Assembly (NCBI GenBank): GCA_000328365.1
Contig: KB309449.1
Span: 342,457-406,456 of the forward strand
Length of the DNA stretch: 64,000 nt
Origin: Capitella teleta
Lineage: Eukaryota; Annelida; Polychaeta; Capitellidae
Reading direction: 5' to 3'
The notes below the pieces were generated by a model. It was not told the DNA's origin and did not search any database. It worked only from the letters and a program-made list of their open reading frames with translations. The position numbers and the translations under genes are program-made. Numbering within the stretch: position 1 is the first letter of the stretch; the number at the start of each line of letters is the position of its first letter. Below, piece after piece: positions 24,770 through 37,506 of the stretch.

Positions 24770-25480
24770 AGGGAGGGAGAACTGGTTAAAAATGGACTTT
24801 GAGTCGTTATTTGATGCACCAAAAATCATTCCTATGCCTGGCCCACACAAGGAATATCATCCCTAACGATTTCGCGGGAGATATATTGCTAATTAGGCGT
24901 GACGTCAGGAGCTGTGATGAAACACCGAGTTCCCCATCTTTTAAAATGGGCCTCGTCATATCAGCGTGTCCTGCAACTAAACCCCTGGATATTTTGTTTA
25001 TTTTCTTTTCGGAAATAGATAGAATAATCATTTTGCCACCAGTCAGCCGCGAAAAAAAAAAAAAATATTTTTTGCTATTTTTCTTATTTTAACAAGCGAT
25101 TTTCTAGGACACCTACCATGTTTCTCATCCTGAAACAGTAAAAAGGTCAGCCAGAGTGCACCACGCATGCGCTTTCGTTTCGTAAACAACCAAGATGTCC
25201 TTTTATGGCGAAGATGCTCTGCTCTGATTGGCTGAAATCGATAGCTTCACGAGGGGAACGGGACCAGTCAGCCATCAGCCAAACCAAGCCATCAGCTGAC
25301 GTTTGCCTCCTATACTTCGCAATGGAAGCCATTCTCCCATAGGCGCAATGCTAACCCCGATATTCGGAATGCATTATTTTCTTACGCTTGCATCCAGGCA
25401 TGGTGTTTTTTGGCACGGAATGGTATCAATTGGTGCTATGAGTCAATAGAACATCACTTAAAATTCAGTTCCCCATCCCT
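24770..25480. mobile_element. MITE with TTAA target sites (Kolobok/piggyBac-type)
   Basis: TTAA at 24766-24769 and 25481-25484 flank a 711-bp segment whose ends are inverted repeats: the left end reads AGGGAGGGAGAACTG and the right end, reverse complemented, reads AGGGATGGGGAACTG. Looser similarity continues inward (GAGTCG..GATGCACCA..TCATTCC versus GACTCATAGCACCA..CCATTCC). TTAA duplications are used by piggyBac and Kolobok elements; the AGGG terminus fits Kolobok better than the CCC(T) start of piggyBac. The interior holds another end-like GTTCCCCATCTTTTAAAATGGG and no transposase, so it is non-autonomous. Confidence 0.55.
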
Positions 25481-25484
25481 TTAA

Positions 25485-25873
25485 GGGCCACATACCTCCA
25501 AATCGGATATAATGTATCAACCACGCAACACATGTCTCATCAAACAGAAAGATCCAGATCTGCTGTACTTTGATACCTTTCTGGATTGTGTGTAATTACG
25601 TTTTTGGTCAAAATTCCGTGTCGCAAAGCCATGTTTTTCTTAACCTCAGCCATTAACATAATATCCTTGAGGCTAAATGCGCAAAAATCCACATCTTTTG
25701 CATTTTTCTCTGTGGTACATTGGAAGGATAAAGATTCGAGGTCATACTTTTTCTGTCCATTCAACATGCATAGTACACGCATATAATAGTAGTATTTGCA
25801 ATAAGAAACTTTACGGCCTTTCCTATGGGTTGCCATGGCAACCACTTAATCGCGTGTTTGATTGAAATGCCAG
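25485..25873. other. Unannotated stretch
   Basis: No supported gene; overlapping short frames on both strands only. Confidence 0.5.

Positions 25874-25909
<36 letters not shown>
25874..25909 (+). repeat. Poly(A) run
   Basis: Thirty-six consecutive A with no recognised element upstream. Confidence 0.8.
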
Positions 25910-25911
<2 letters not shown>

Positions 25912-27415
25912 GCATAGTGAGGGTCAAATCATTATATTTGCTGTACCCTCTCAGATTGTGTGTCTGTTATCAAGGCCCTTTTATATTGACGAGATTATGC
26001 GAGAGTAATCCCGAGAGCAACGTTGAAGGTCACGCGCCATCAACCGGAAACGTCGTGGGCGTGTGCACATGCGCACATGAGTACGTGACCCCTCAACACC
26101 CCTGCTGTTCTCACCCGCGAAGGGGGCAATAGACACCTTATATCGGACGCCTCAACCGAGCAGTGTTAATCACCGTTGTGCCGCCTTACGGTGAGCGATA
26201 GACATGAGATTCGTATGCTTCAACAATCAACATTACACTGAAACATGCAGCCACGAGACGATAAATTCCCCATTTTAAGTTTCCATTTTTCACCAACATG
26301 CAGGCCGGTCTCATCTTTAAAACATGAATTATATACAGTCTGAAATAATTTGTTTAATAAGTTTATGATGCACCTAAAAATAATATTGGCAATTCTATAT
26401 GGTATTGACAGGTGTGGGGCCTCAACTTAAAGCAGACCTGTGAGGTTGCATCCTGGACACGACTCTCGCAATTGGCTGAACATAAAAACTAAAATTAGTT
26501 CCGCGGTCAAACATGCAGGTAACATCAAAGACGACAGCAAGATCAGAACCTTCGCCCAGTGAACTCACGTCGATATCTCACTGCCGCTCGAGGATTTCCC
26601 AGAAGCGACACTGAATCGATGGTGAAGACTATCACTGGTCCATGTATCACATGGAAGGAGCCAGTGTTCAATTATCAACCAGCATATAATTATTAATTAT
26701 GATAAGTATATAAAAGGCGAAGAAAAAGGACACGACTTGCTGAGGGATGTCGAATTTTCTTCTTCGTAGTCTTTTATCAAGGAGATAAAGACATCGCCGA
26801 AATTTCGCCCTCACCTGCTTCATGTTCAAGCTATATAGCAACCAATCATACGGTCCAAACAGGTCCTGCTTGGATACACAGACCACGTGATCAGTTAATT
26901 CAGAATGCAGGAAATGCATGCACTTTACTTCCTACGAATTCAAAATCATGTGTAGTACACAGCAGTATCTGAATATTCAAGATTGGAAACGATGGACTCA
27001 GATAAATACACGCAAGAACCTAGTTAGTTTGATACCATCATTTTTACCCCTCATAGCTGCGTAGTGTAACATTAAATCCACGCGCCACAAGGGGTTTGCC
27101 ATAATTCAGGGGTTATCACTTATCAACCACTTTATTTGGCTTTTCTTAATCCATGCAGCCGTTTTCTCGGTATCACGTCAATCTACATACGCAGACGCTT
27201 ACTTATATGAGAACACGTGACTAATGCAAGTCTCCTCAGCCAATAAGAAGATGAATTAGATCGGCCAAGGCCTTTTCAGGCGGCTGATGGAAGCACAAAT
27301 TGGATTCCTTGTCAAATCCTCATCATTTTTATGAATTACACGTCCAGCCAACCGATCGGTATACAATGTATGCACCCAGGTTTTGTTATTTGAGAAATAA
27401 ATTACATATTACACC
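25910..27415. other. Unannotated stretch
   Basis: No supported feature seen. Confidence 0.5.
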
Positions 27416-27507
27416 AATGAATAATGAATGAATAATGAATGAATAATGAATGAATAGTGAATGAATAATGAATGAATAATGAATGAATGAATAATGAATG
27501 AATAATG
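27416..27507. repeat. 11-bp tandem repeat (AATGAATGAAT)n
   Basis: About eight units of AATGAATGAAT with one G substitution and one extra ATGA insertion. This is a compound of an ATGA microsatellite with a higher-order 11-bp period. Confidence 0.88.
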
Positions 27508-27591
27508 CTGTTCATTGCGAAAAACAATATAGTTCGCATGGTTGCAAAATGATGAACTGTTTGTTAAGTATGTCAGAAAATTGCTGAACTG

Positions 27592-27595
<4 letters not shown>

Positions 27596-27631
<36 letters not shown>
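27596..27631. repeat. (TA)n microsatellite
   Basis: Eighteen uninterrupted AT dinucleotides. Arrays like this can extrude as cruciforms and are often length-polymorphic. Confidence 0.9.
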
Positions 27632-27634
<3 letters not shown>

Positions 27635-28877
27635 TATATTAGTCCTTCACCAAAGTAAACAGCTAACGATCATTAAATGTGAATTGCTTTGATCGGGTTG
27701 ACAAAAGAGCCAGATTCAGCAAATAAAACTCTATATCAGATTATCAATAGATCAAAGAATTCTCCTGTCAATGTCTCAACGAGATTGAGTTATGCTAAAC
27801 CTACTACTCGTTGACAGCAACATCAATGGACCTTCTGTCCAAATGGAGCATGGCTCATTTTCGTGATACTTTGGTCAATGAGAGCATTAGGCGCTTACTC
27901 TGCATCAGATCTTGATCTGCGAATGAGCGAATCCCAACGGAGAGATCAGTTTCCGAATCAGTTCCCATTAGTACGCGAGTACCGAGAGACGGAGTGTCAC
28001 CACTCGTTATCACGATGTGCCATACAGGAAAGGGGGTGGGGTGGGAAAGGGCACTTGCAGCCGCTTCGTATAATCAATCAAAATGAAAAAACGTTAACGA
28101 GATGAACGTATAACTAGGTAAGATAAATTTGAAGATATATGGACATCTGTCAATGATGGGTTCGCTAAGCATGAGCGATTGCGACTTGGAGACAACTCAA
28201 GGTTTTGTCGTCACGCCTGTCTTGTGTTGAGCATGTTGGTGTTGAAAGTCTTATCTTCACAGGTGTTAATAAATACTGGGTTACTTGGAAGCCAAACGAA
28301 TTATCCACCATTTCACAAAGACTTCGTGTGTGCATGAATGGGTTAAACATGTGCAACCTTTCAATGGCATAAGCATTATAAAAACACCAAGCAACGCTCC
28401 TGTGTTAAATATCCAATTATAAAGAAGTTTAACAGGTACGCTACCAGAGACATACGTCTGATAATCTAATTTACTTTGAATCTGTGTACTGGAATTTGCG
28501 ATACGTGAGTTGAATAGGAGCATGTGCTTTGTCAATGCAAGCCACTTTCAGAGGGAATTAAACAGACTCCGCAGTAGAATTGAACAGGCGACTCTGCAAT
28601 CATTCATTTCAATTAGTCCCGTATCCTACATTAAGCAGACAGATCTCCTACTTGCATGTCAAACAAGTCTACTTCCCTGACAGATGCACTAAGACATCTT
28701 GCAGGGCGGTTGTTCCGTGGCTATCGCTGTCTCGTGGGGTCGATGTAATAACACATCTCTTGCCACGACAATCAAACAATCTGATGTAAAAAATTTTTGG
28801 TTACGTGTAGTCAGAATTTGCAAGCACTGTACTGGAATGTTTTGTCTGGAGTTTATGAATAACCATAGAAAACGCCT
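27632..28877. other. Unannotated stretch before a gap
   Basis: No supported feature seen. Confidence 0.5.
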
Positions 28878-28927
28878 NNNNNNNNNNNNNNNNNNNNNNN
28901 NNNNNNNNNNNNNNNNNNNNNNNNNNN
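28878..28927. other. Assembly gap (50 N) at a microsatellite edge
   Basis: Fifty N directly abut the (TTTC)n array, so the array was probably longer than the assembler could resolve. Confidence 0.98.
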
Positions 28928-29072
<145 letters not shown>

Positions 29073-32000
29073 GGCACCCATTTAATTGTCTTTAATTCTG
29101 AACATCTCTTATCAATCCTGCGACTGATGTAGCAGAGATAATAGTTGTCTAGACAAAACATTCCAGTACATATAAAACATTATGCCTGTGGTTAGAACCA
29201 TAACACTATCAAATTATGATTAATCAATAACTGTAGTAAAACAAGCATGTCATTAAAATGCATCTTCGAACTGGGTTGTATCGTTGGTCATAACATGAAG
29301 CGTGTGTCTTTTGTGACCAAGTACACTGTGCATTACCGCTAATCGACCAAATATAAATTTCAATTTTACATCGCAGTCTTGAGAAAACTGCGTGCAACAG
29401 AGTAATAAATACGTCGCCGGAATTACTTGGCAGTGCAACCGTACGCAATAACTTCGCAATATATTGTCCTACACCCGCAATGCATGGCAATGACCCGCTT
29501 AACTAAGCCAAATGGATAAGACAAAGCACCAGAATTAGCAATTTACTTAAGTGAATGTAAATGTCTTTGCAAAATCAGATCAATCGAGGAAATTTATGAT
29601 AATTTTGGAGGCGAGCAGAATGAACAAACTCCTTCTTACACTATATAATAACATCCACAAGTCTCGGTGATCATTATGCCAGCACTGAGGGGTCGATGAG
29701 ATATTGGCTCGCATGTTGTACCTTGGGCAGTCACCACGACCGGGTTGGATCAGCCAATCACGATTGCGTACGTTCACTTCAAGGGAAATGTTCCTTTGAC
29801 TTGACAAGGAAGTATTTGCACCTCAGCACATCTGCCCCTTTTTTTTATATAATGGGCCTGTACCGAATCCACCATCACGTTGCATCAGATATGCGACTTT
29901 ATGCTGAGTTTGCAGGAACGGGATATATATAGTTTATCGACGATTGCAGAGTGCATACAGACAAAGCCAGAGACGATATTAATATTTTAATTGCGCAGTG
30001 AGAGAAAATCAGCCATTCTGCAAGTGATTTGGGTCTTAAACTGGGTCTAATGCCCCCCTCCTTCGCCGTGGCTGATGGGACCATAAAACCGACTCCATTA
30101 CAATGATGTCCTTGTACCGTGAAAGCATAGCAACGGAGGTTCTAATCCAGTTACGTCTTATGTACATTGATGTACGATGCTTTCCGGGTATAACAGACTT
30201 TTGCCGTGCTGCTTGCATTTTGATTCTCCTTCATCCCAATCATGGTTTGCAGTGATTCTCTCTTCATTGGTGACTTTATCTTGCGAATTTTACGAATAAG
30301 ATATCATATTCTCTTATTTTAATCGATTCTGCACCAGTCCTTCAGAGACAATGGGGCTTTCGAATGTGTTGGAAACCCCCCTTCTCATCCCAAGCACCCC
30401 CTCTCCTGTCCCAAAACAGATGAAACAATACTGTTAACTGGCAATCATTCAATTGCAAAGCCATTTCAATTATGTGTTCATGCATGACTGACTCATCAAA
30501 GGCGTTTGAGCGGAATATATAGACACGAATTGACCCCTGACCTGTGTTAATTTCAATCATTCTTGTGACTGCTTTGTAGTGCCTCCACGTCTACATTAAT
30601 ATCCAGACACAGATGAATAATCCCAACAGTGATCCAGAATAACAAGGGCGACGTCTGTTTACTTCATAGCGACTTCAATGTTACCATGAGAGCAAATTAC
30701 AACGATGAATGATCACAGGGAGATCTTGGGGTTTGTTGGTGTAGTCTGTAGTTGATACTTGGAGACTGGTGACTGGTCTTGTGACTGTGTCTGTGTTTTG
30801 GTAGAGTGATTGGAATTGTGTGTTTTTATATGCCTGGGTTTGTAGCTGAGGAGAAGCCGTCAGTTTAGCATGTAAAGCATGGATCTACTTGTAAAGTTGG
30901 AAGGCCTTCTGTTGATGGTACCAGTCTCTTATCGGTGTGAACTTTGCATCTTTGGTGTGAACGGACTGTTTGCAATGATATAAGGGTCATTTGATACAGC
31001 CATCAGCAATGGATGTATGTTCATGTATTCTCTACCCCGAAAGTGTAATATATTGCCATAGTTTATAGAGGCACACTAGACTTAAACATTATGTAAGTTT
31101 CCATTAAAGCCATTTGACGTTAACATGCTTCGCCATTTCTCGTCAGTTGCTTTAATTGTCAGCGTCTGTCTTCTCTCAAAATCCGGGACTTCCTTTTCGA
31201 CGACGACAAAGGTGCAAATCTTAGTTGTTTCCTGAGCAATGGCAGGTGAATTGCCTCCCTTCTCAGAGGAATTTTTAATGCTTAATAGGGTATGCCTCTT
31301 GGTTCAATAAGGGCGTAAAAAGTGCGTTTGATAATTCGATAATTGATAAGCAGTCGTGCTCGCTTGGACGTACAGGCTTGTGTAAGGTCCTGTGTTGCAT
31401 TTAATTCATGAAGAAGACTGGCTTATATATAGGCTGCCCACAATTACATCAAGGACATTGTGAATGCATCATACCGGTAGCTATAAGGCAACATATCCCC
31501 TCTTTAAAGACACGTTGTTTGGAGAAATTTTTGCTAGCGTGACTTCAACGTGATCTCTATTGCAATCACCAATACATATTACACCCGGCAATTTTGCAAC
31601 GCGTAGCAGGAAGGAAAGTGTTGAGTGTTCCAAATCTAACGTAGAATACTAGGCTCTGTCATCAACCGATGTTGGGGACTTTATTCTCACAGACAACCAT
31701 TTGGATGATCTTGTCATCAAGCAACAGCAGCGAAAAGCAAGAACAAGGTTCGGCTGAAGAATTACAGTAAATGCATTCCGAAAAATAAGTGTTTCATCTC
31801 TGCACTCACGACTCCCTGTGAAGCCATGCTCTCTCACTACTTATGCGTGTAATTGTGATCAATGGTAAAACATGTGTAGTTTGAATGGAGTTTTTTAAGC
31901 ATTCTGATGTTGTGGTTTGCTTAGAATTTACACCAAGAGAGTGAATGCATACACATGTTTAATAATGTTGATATATGCTATAATATATGCTATAAATGTT

Positions 32001-32323
32001 ATACTAGGTTATTGCTGTGTGTATAAATAGGTAGATAGTGCACTTACACTAGAGATCTGCTTGAACTGCGGACGGATAATTAGCTGACTCATCAGCTGCC
32101 TAAACATCATGTACATATCAACACACAGACGACATTGTGACCATATTAATATAGTATGCAAGCAGTATACCCACACGCTGCCGTGAAATGCATGAATTAT
32201 TTTATGAGATAGCCTCCTATTATTCGTGGTAAATCCTTGGCTGATTATCATTCAGATTCATCAAATATATTATAAAGAATTATTTCAGATGGTAGATATT
32301 CAAACTTCTTATATTTTTACTGA
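29073..32323. other. Unannotated stretch
   Basis: No supported gene or transposon. A G/T-rich segment (about 30720-30850) is low complexity but not tandem. Confidence 0.45.
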
Positions 32324-32474
32324 CTGAGATCTTTCTTTCTGAGATCTTTCTTTATGAAATCTTTCTCTCTGAGATCTTACTTTCTTTCTGAGAACTTACT
32401 TTATTTCTGAGATCTTTCTGAGGTTTTACTTTCTGTCTGAGATCTTACTTTCTTTCTCATATCTTATTTTCTCA
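32324..32474 (+). repeat. Degenerate TCTGAGATCTTTCTT repeat
   Basis: Roughly nine imperfect units of 12-19 bases built on TCTGAGATCTTTCTT or TCTGAGATCTTACTT. Unit length drifts and several units are partial, so the array is older than the 41-bp minisatellite. Confidence 0.78.
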
Positions 32475-34717
32475 GACCACCCCTTCGTTGCGCCAGTTTT
32501 TGGGCCACTCCCTTTTCTCCAGATTTGGAGACACAATATCCATATAAGGATCACACCTTCACCTCCTGTGGCTTTCCATAGCTCTGTTAGTTTCCCGTCT
32601 ATTCTGGGTGCTTTGCCCTTCCTCAGAAGTTCCAGAGATGCCTCTATCTCGTGCTCTATTTCTGCTTACTTTCCATAGAATGATGTTCTTTGAATTGTAA
32701 TTCACATAATATTAAAGCGTAACCTACATTCGTAACCTCTGTCTTTTTATGATATCTGGGATCACGTTTTGATTTTGCATGACGATGCCGCTGGGTGAGG
32801 GCGTGGTTGTGCGCCCCTGGACCAAATCATGTCTGTGTCCAATGTGACTGCCTCGTGAATATCACGTGACTCTTCCTGGCATTAGGTGATTACTTTACAT
32901 AATTCTTTACATAATGAAAAGCTAGTATGAGTAAGATTACAAGTATTCAAACAAGGGAGTCTCTACTTTACCTTGCGCCCACAAAAAAATACTGCCGTAC
33001 AAACAGAACATTAATGTCATTGTTGTATAAAATAAATAACAGTATAAAAAAGTTAAAAAAAACAACTTGTATCAATCAGTACGACGACTAGAAGCCGCTT
33101 TTTAATTCCTTGATTTGATGTGAAACTCATTTGCAAATGGTGGAAATGGGGTTATAGCAATCGAGTTTAGTCTTAATATTCACTTGCCTCATTTTGCTTG
33201 AATATTTTTGTCTTTTAAGTTAAGGGTTCGTCAGTCTTTTTTTGTCAACGATAGTTTTCTGGTTTCACTTTAAATAATTATCGATTTTGTTTGAATTATT
33301 GATTCGTTGACAACTGCATATTGTAAGAAAGATAGTGGTTTTGTCACAAATCAATGATTGGACTTAGCTGCGAGTTTGCTATCAATTTTAATAATTCACA
33401 ACCACAGTGATTCTGTCTGAGACAATAAAAAAATGAAAAGAGGAAAGAATCGAGACAAAAAGTGGTTTCCTTTGACGCCTGGCTACTTGCGACACGTGCG
33501 CATTTTAAGCACACGTTTAGCACGATTCAATTGACACCAAAGAACTTTGTTGTTGGACGGTGTGGCTGCATCGTTTGACAGCTCTGATCCTCCACGTGCG
33601 AGGGTTGCCTCAGTTCCCAGCTCGAGGACTTCAGTACTCGTAATTGGTCGAAATGTGTTCACCTGGATGAAGCTCAATTGACTGTTAGGCTTTAAAAAGA
33701 ACAACATCAAAGCAAGAAAGGTAAACTGGTGAAAAAGAGGGAGATATAAAACCACTAAACTTCAGACAACATTCATTATCAGTGAACTATTCTAGGGCAA
33801 CAAAACATAATAAGATCAAGCTCTTTCATGTTTTTGTATATATATATAAAAATCAATTGATTATAGGCCTCACAGTAGGGATCTTAGAAGGTTGTGTGAA
33901 TCCGTTGCTGGCAAAGAAGAAGGAGGGGATTTAGACGATGAATCGTCGGTCTTAGTGTGGTGCATTGCAAGGCCGAAAGGGGTAAAGGGTGATATTGATG
34001 AAGAGCGACTTTTAGTATCCCACGAAGCTTGGATCTAAGGCTTACAATAAACAATTGATTGCTAAAAGAAGGTGCCCTTGGTGTGGGGGTGTTCATTCAA
34101 ATGGATAGCTGCATCAACTTGCCTCGCAGTAGGGCGGACAGTGAAAGCCAAAGCTGATCATTTTGTCCCTTCTCCTGAATTCATCCTTTCGTCTTGATAA
34201 TAAGTGGTTTCCCACGAAGCGGAGTCTCTCTTCTATGATGAATGTAAGCGTGTCCGTCCACTGGGTCCCGGCTCAAAGGATCGAAATCATAAGCATTGAA
34301 GTAGAGGCGGAGTCAGACCAAAGGCGAAGGGTCGCGGCATTGGGGAGATATTCAATCAAGTCCGGATTCTCTTGGAACATTACTCGCAATCCATTTGGGG
34401 CAATGACTGGAAAAATAGCATTTGCATGCCACAAATTCAATTTTGGAAAGATGTAGCTCAATTCTGTCTTGTTCATTGACAGTGATCGGATGGGTTGTTT
34501 TTTTTTGTGAATTTTTAGGGTGCGTGTTTTTGGTTTTATATAATGGGTTTTTCTTCTGTGTCTGTAAGGGGGGTGGGGGTGGGGTGGTGGACATTCCATC
34601 ATATGCAAACCAATTGATGAATTTCTTGTTGTTGAGCAAGGGCCACCCAAGACTACCCTGTTCTCCCAGTCAGCTAATTTTCTGGGATAAAATTGACTTA
34701 ACTGATGTTAGAACAAA
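32475..34717. other. Unannotated stretch
   Basis: No supported feature. Frames of 90-125 codons on both strands around 34163-34650 overlap each other and have no recognised motif. Confidence 0.45.
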
Positions 34718-34730
34718 TCAGTGCATAGGC

Positions 34731-34806
34731 GTGAGTGAGTGAGGGATGGGGTTTTACGGCTCCACCCAATCCGATCGGATGATACGGGCGCCAGTAACAG
34801 GCTGGC
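34731..34806 (-). mobile_element. SINE family A, severely 5'-truncated copy
   Basis: This 76-bp insert is the reverse complement of the last part of the SINE: a GTGAGTGAGTGAG tail, then GGGTTTTACGGCTCCACCC and GATACGGGCGCCAG. Near-identical 13-bp duplications (TCAGTGCATAGGC at 34718-34730 and TCAGTGTATAGGC at 34807-34819) define the insertion. Everything upstream of the 3' end, including both Pol III boxes, was never copied. The tail is (CTCA)n read on the element strand. Confidence 0.78.
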
Positions 34807-34819
34807 TCAGTGTATAGGC

Positions 34820-37506
34820 TGATATGCACCAATAAACAGTGGATAAAATACACGACGCATTGTTCAAAAATCTATACCCATAGATTCTATGGTAGCTTTA
34901 GGACTCTTGGCTGGGTTCAGATATTATGTAGGGCATGGCGTGCCAATGGGGCTGCTCTTAATATTTTATTATACTCACAGTCTCGTTTCTGAGAGTATCG
35001 GTTATAAAATCCTGTCTGCATTAAAACTTGGGTATTATTATACAAAGCATTTAATTGCTGAATGATAGGCATCACAACAAAACAAGGAAAACGCCAGGGT
35101 AATATCTAAGAAAGTGGATTAATTGCCTTCTCTTTTGTTTAGCCGCAAGCTGTGCCAATTTTTGTCAACCCAGGCAATAATTACTGCATCATTGTACGAT
35201 AGATCGGATATTGTGCATCAGAGACTCAGAGTATTCAATCCAGTTCAGATTTCTTTGTGAGTCACACACACTCACTCTTCCCCAAGTGCCTTTCATGCTC
35301 AATTCGAAGCTTTTCAATCAAATAATGGGCTAAGGAAACGGTGTCGCTCCCGAAGGAATATCTAACGTCTTCAAACATACGTGACTCTCATCTCAAATGA
35401 TACCTAAAAGAAAGTGTTTGAACGTTTTCTCTTATCAGTACTTAACACTGTGTATCAAGATAAGAAGGTCTGCACCCATCGTTGAGTGCCTTTTAATGTT
35501 GCTCTGCTGGAGTGATTTTATGCCCTTGTTAAACCGTGTTCTGGGGCAATCAACGCAGCTCTAAAGAAGCCGCAGTGTACACGGAGGGAATTGTTGACTA
35601 GCCATTGCCCTGCTTTTATCGCCAATCGAGTCAGGGTGCGGTGTTTCGGTCGCTATTTCTGGGTAGATGATCGTCAACAAGCGTTTAAAAGAGGGGAATG
35701 CTAGCATATCTTCTCTTGTTTACTTTTATTTTTCACTTTCAATGTAATTTTGAGCATTTTATCATATATTTTTATCCTAGCCATGCATAAGTAGTTTGGT
35801 ACTGTTATATCGAGCAATGTGATGTATTTTTACTATCATTTTGTTGACTTGTAATAAATATATTGTAAACCCCAAACCTCATGCATGTTACAAAGCGGAT
35901 ATACTTTGCTTGAATCACGTGATAATTGGCTCGTAGATTACCTCGACATCATCACCAACATCGGCCTCTCCTGAGGTTATATCTACCTCAGACTGATCAA
36001 TATTTGGCATTGTAATTGGACGTCTAAGTGCCTAACCATATTAAACCATCTATCACAATAGGATACCGTTGTAGACATTTATGAGCTTTGCTTGTCAGTG
36101 ATATTCCGAAACTCCCTTAGAACTGAATCAGAATTAAGACAAAATTATGTCATCAATTATTAAACGTTATCACTTGTGGAAAAAAAAAAACAACAACAAA
36201 AAAACAAATGTAATCAGAAAATGGTTTGTTATTTTAACCTTTAACCTTTATAGGCCTGCTTGGTTTGGTAATAATCATTCTTCCGACTACAATCTCCACT
36301 TCTGATGACTGATAAAAAAGCCGAAAGGGGCAATTCGCACACTTACGGGTCACGCATCCGTAATATAGTTCGAGAGTTTCCAGGAAACAGAAACATTAAA
36401 AAAACAGGACACGGATTTTGAATCTTGTGGTGTAGTGTTAAGTAGACTTAAGTGGGGAAAGTCGAGTATAATCAACGAAATACGATCTAGAAAAGGATAA
36501 TTATTTTTAGAAGTTCCCTTGAAAGCGCATTTCCTTTGTGTTTTCCTTGGCAACTGTTACTAATGCCTTGTCATCAGTCATGCTTACAAAACTGGCCTCG
36601 TCATCAAGAATCTCGTTTATAGCCAGGGACTAGATCGTGAGTGTGCATCTGTAGAACATGCAAATGATGCTTTGAAGGCCCGTTTCTTAGCCGAGTACAG
36701 CGGCTGTTATCGAACGATGCTCGTGGCAATTTCGGATCTTTTTGCAGTCAAGACAAATCTTGAGATCCCACACACTTGCCCGCATTACAACTGACAGACG
36801 CACCGGGGAAATGCTACCGGACGAACTTCATGGGGGTTTATATTGGATCCACGTTGACAACCAAATTCCAGGGGAATTAGGAAAGCTTAAAGTGAAAAGC
36901 CAATCCACGATAAGTGAAGATCTCTTCCAATAAATTAAAGCTATTTCATGACTATGTGAGTGACCCTATGATGACAAAGAATTACTTCACGTCCATCATA
37001 CTCATAAACAATGATGTGAAAGGGGAAAGCTAGCACATTCAGTGCCACCGAATGATGTCTTCACCTCCACCAATTCATCCCAGGAATCACATGCCGCTTG
37101 TTTGCTTCTCCTAATTAGCTTACTAGTAATTAGTAGTAGCCTACTAGTGTATGGTATCAGTGATTCATAGTGTATCATCGAGTCACCGAATGCAGACAAC
37201 AATTGCAACACTACCCTTTGATTTGCTCAAAATTTGATGCGGTGCGATTTAATGAAATGTATTGTGTAACCACTTTTGACTGAGAAGAATCGGCATCAAT
37301 GTCGTATCTCCTGCCGAGTTGTAAGATCCCAGGACAGTATTCGTATGGGACGTATGGCAGACGGCGTTTTAGCAGGTAGAGGTAGGAACTTCTGGGATGA
37401 AGTAAGGCTTATAACACGCGCTAAAATTTCGCCCCCTAGTTTTGTGGAAGGCGCAAACACAGAAGAGGGAATAATTAAATGACATATTTACCTCCAAGTA
37501 TCGGGA
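34820..37506. other. Unannotated stretch
   Basis: No supported gene or repeat seen in these 2.7 kb. Confidence 0.45.

Noticed and set aside
34163-34650. Frames of 97 and 125 codons on opposite strands
   Set aside because: They overlap each other and show no recognisable protein family.
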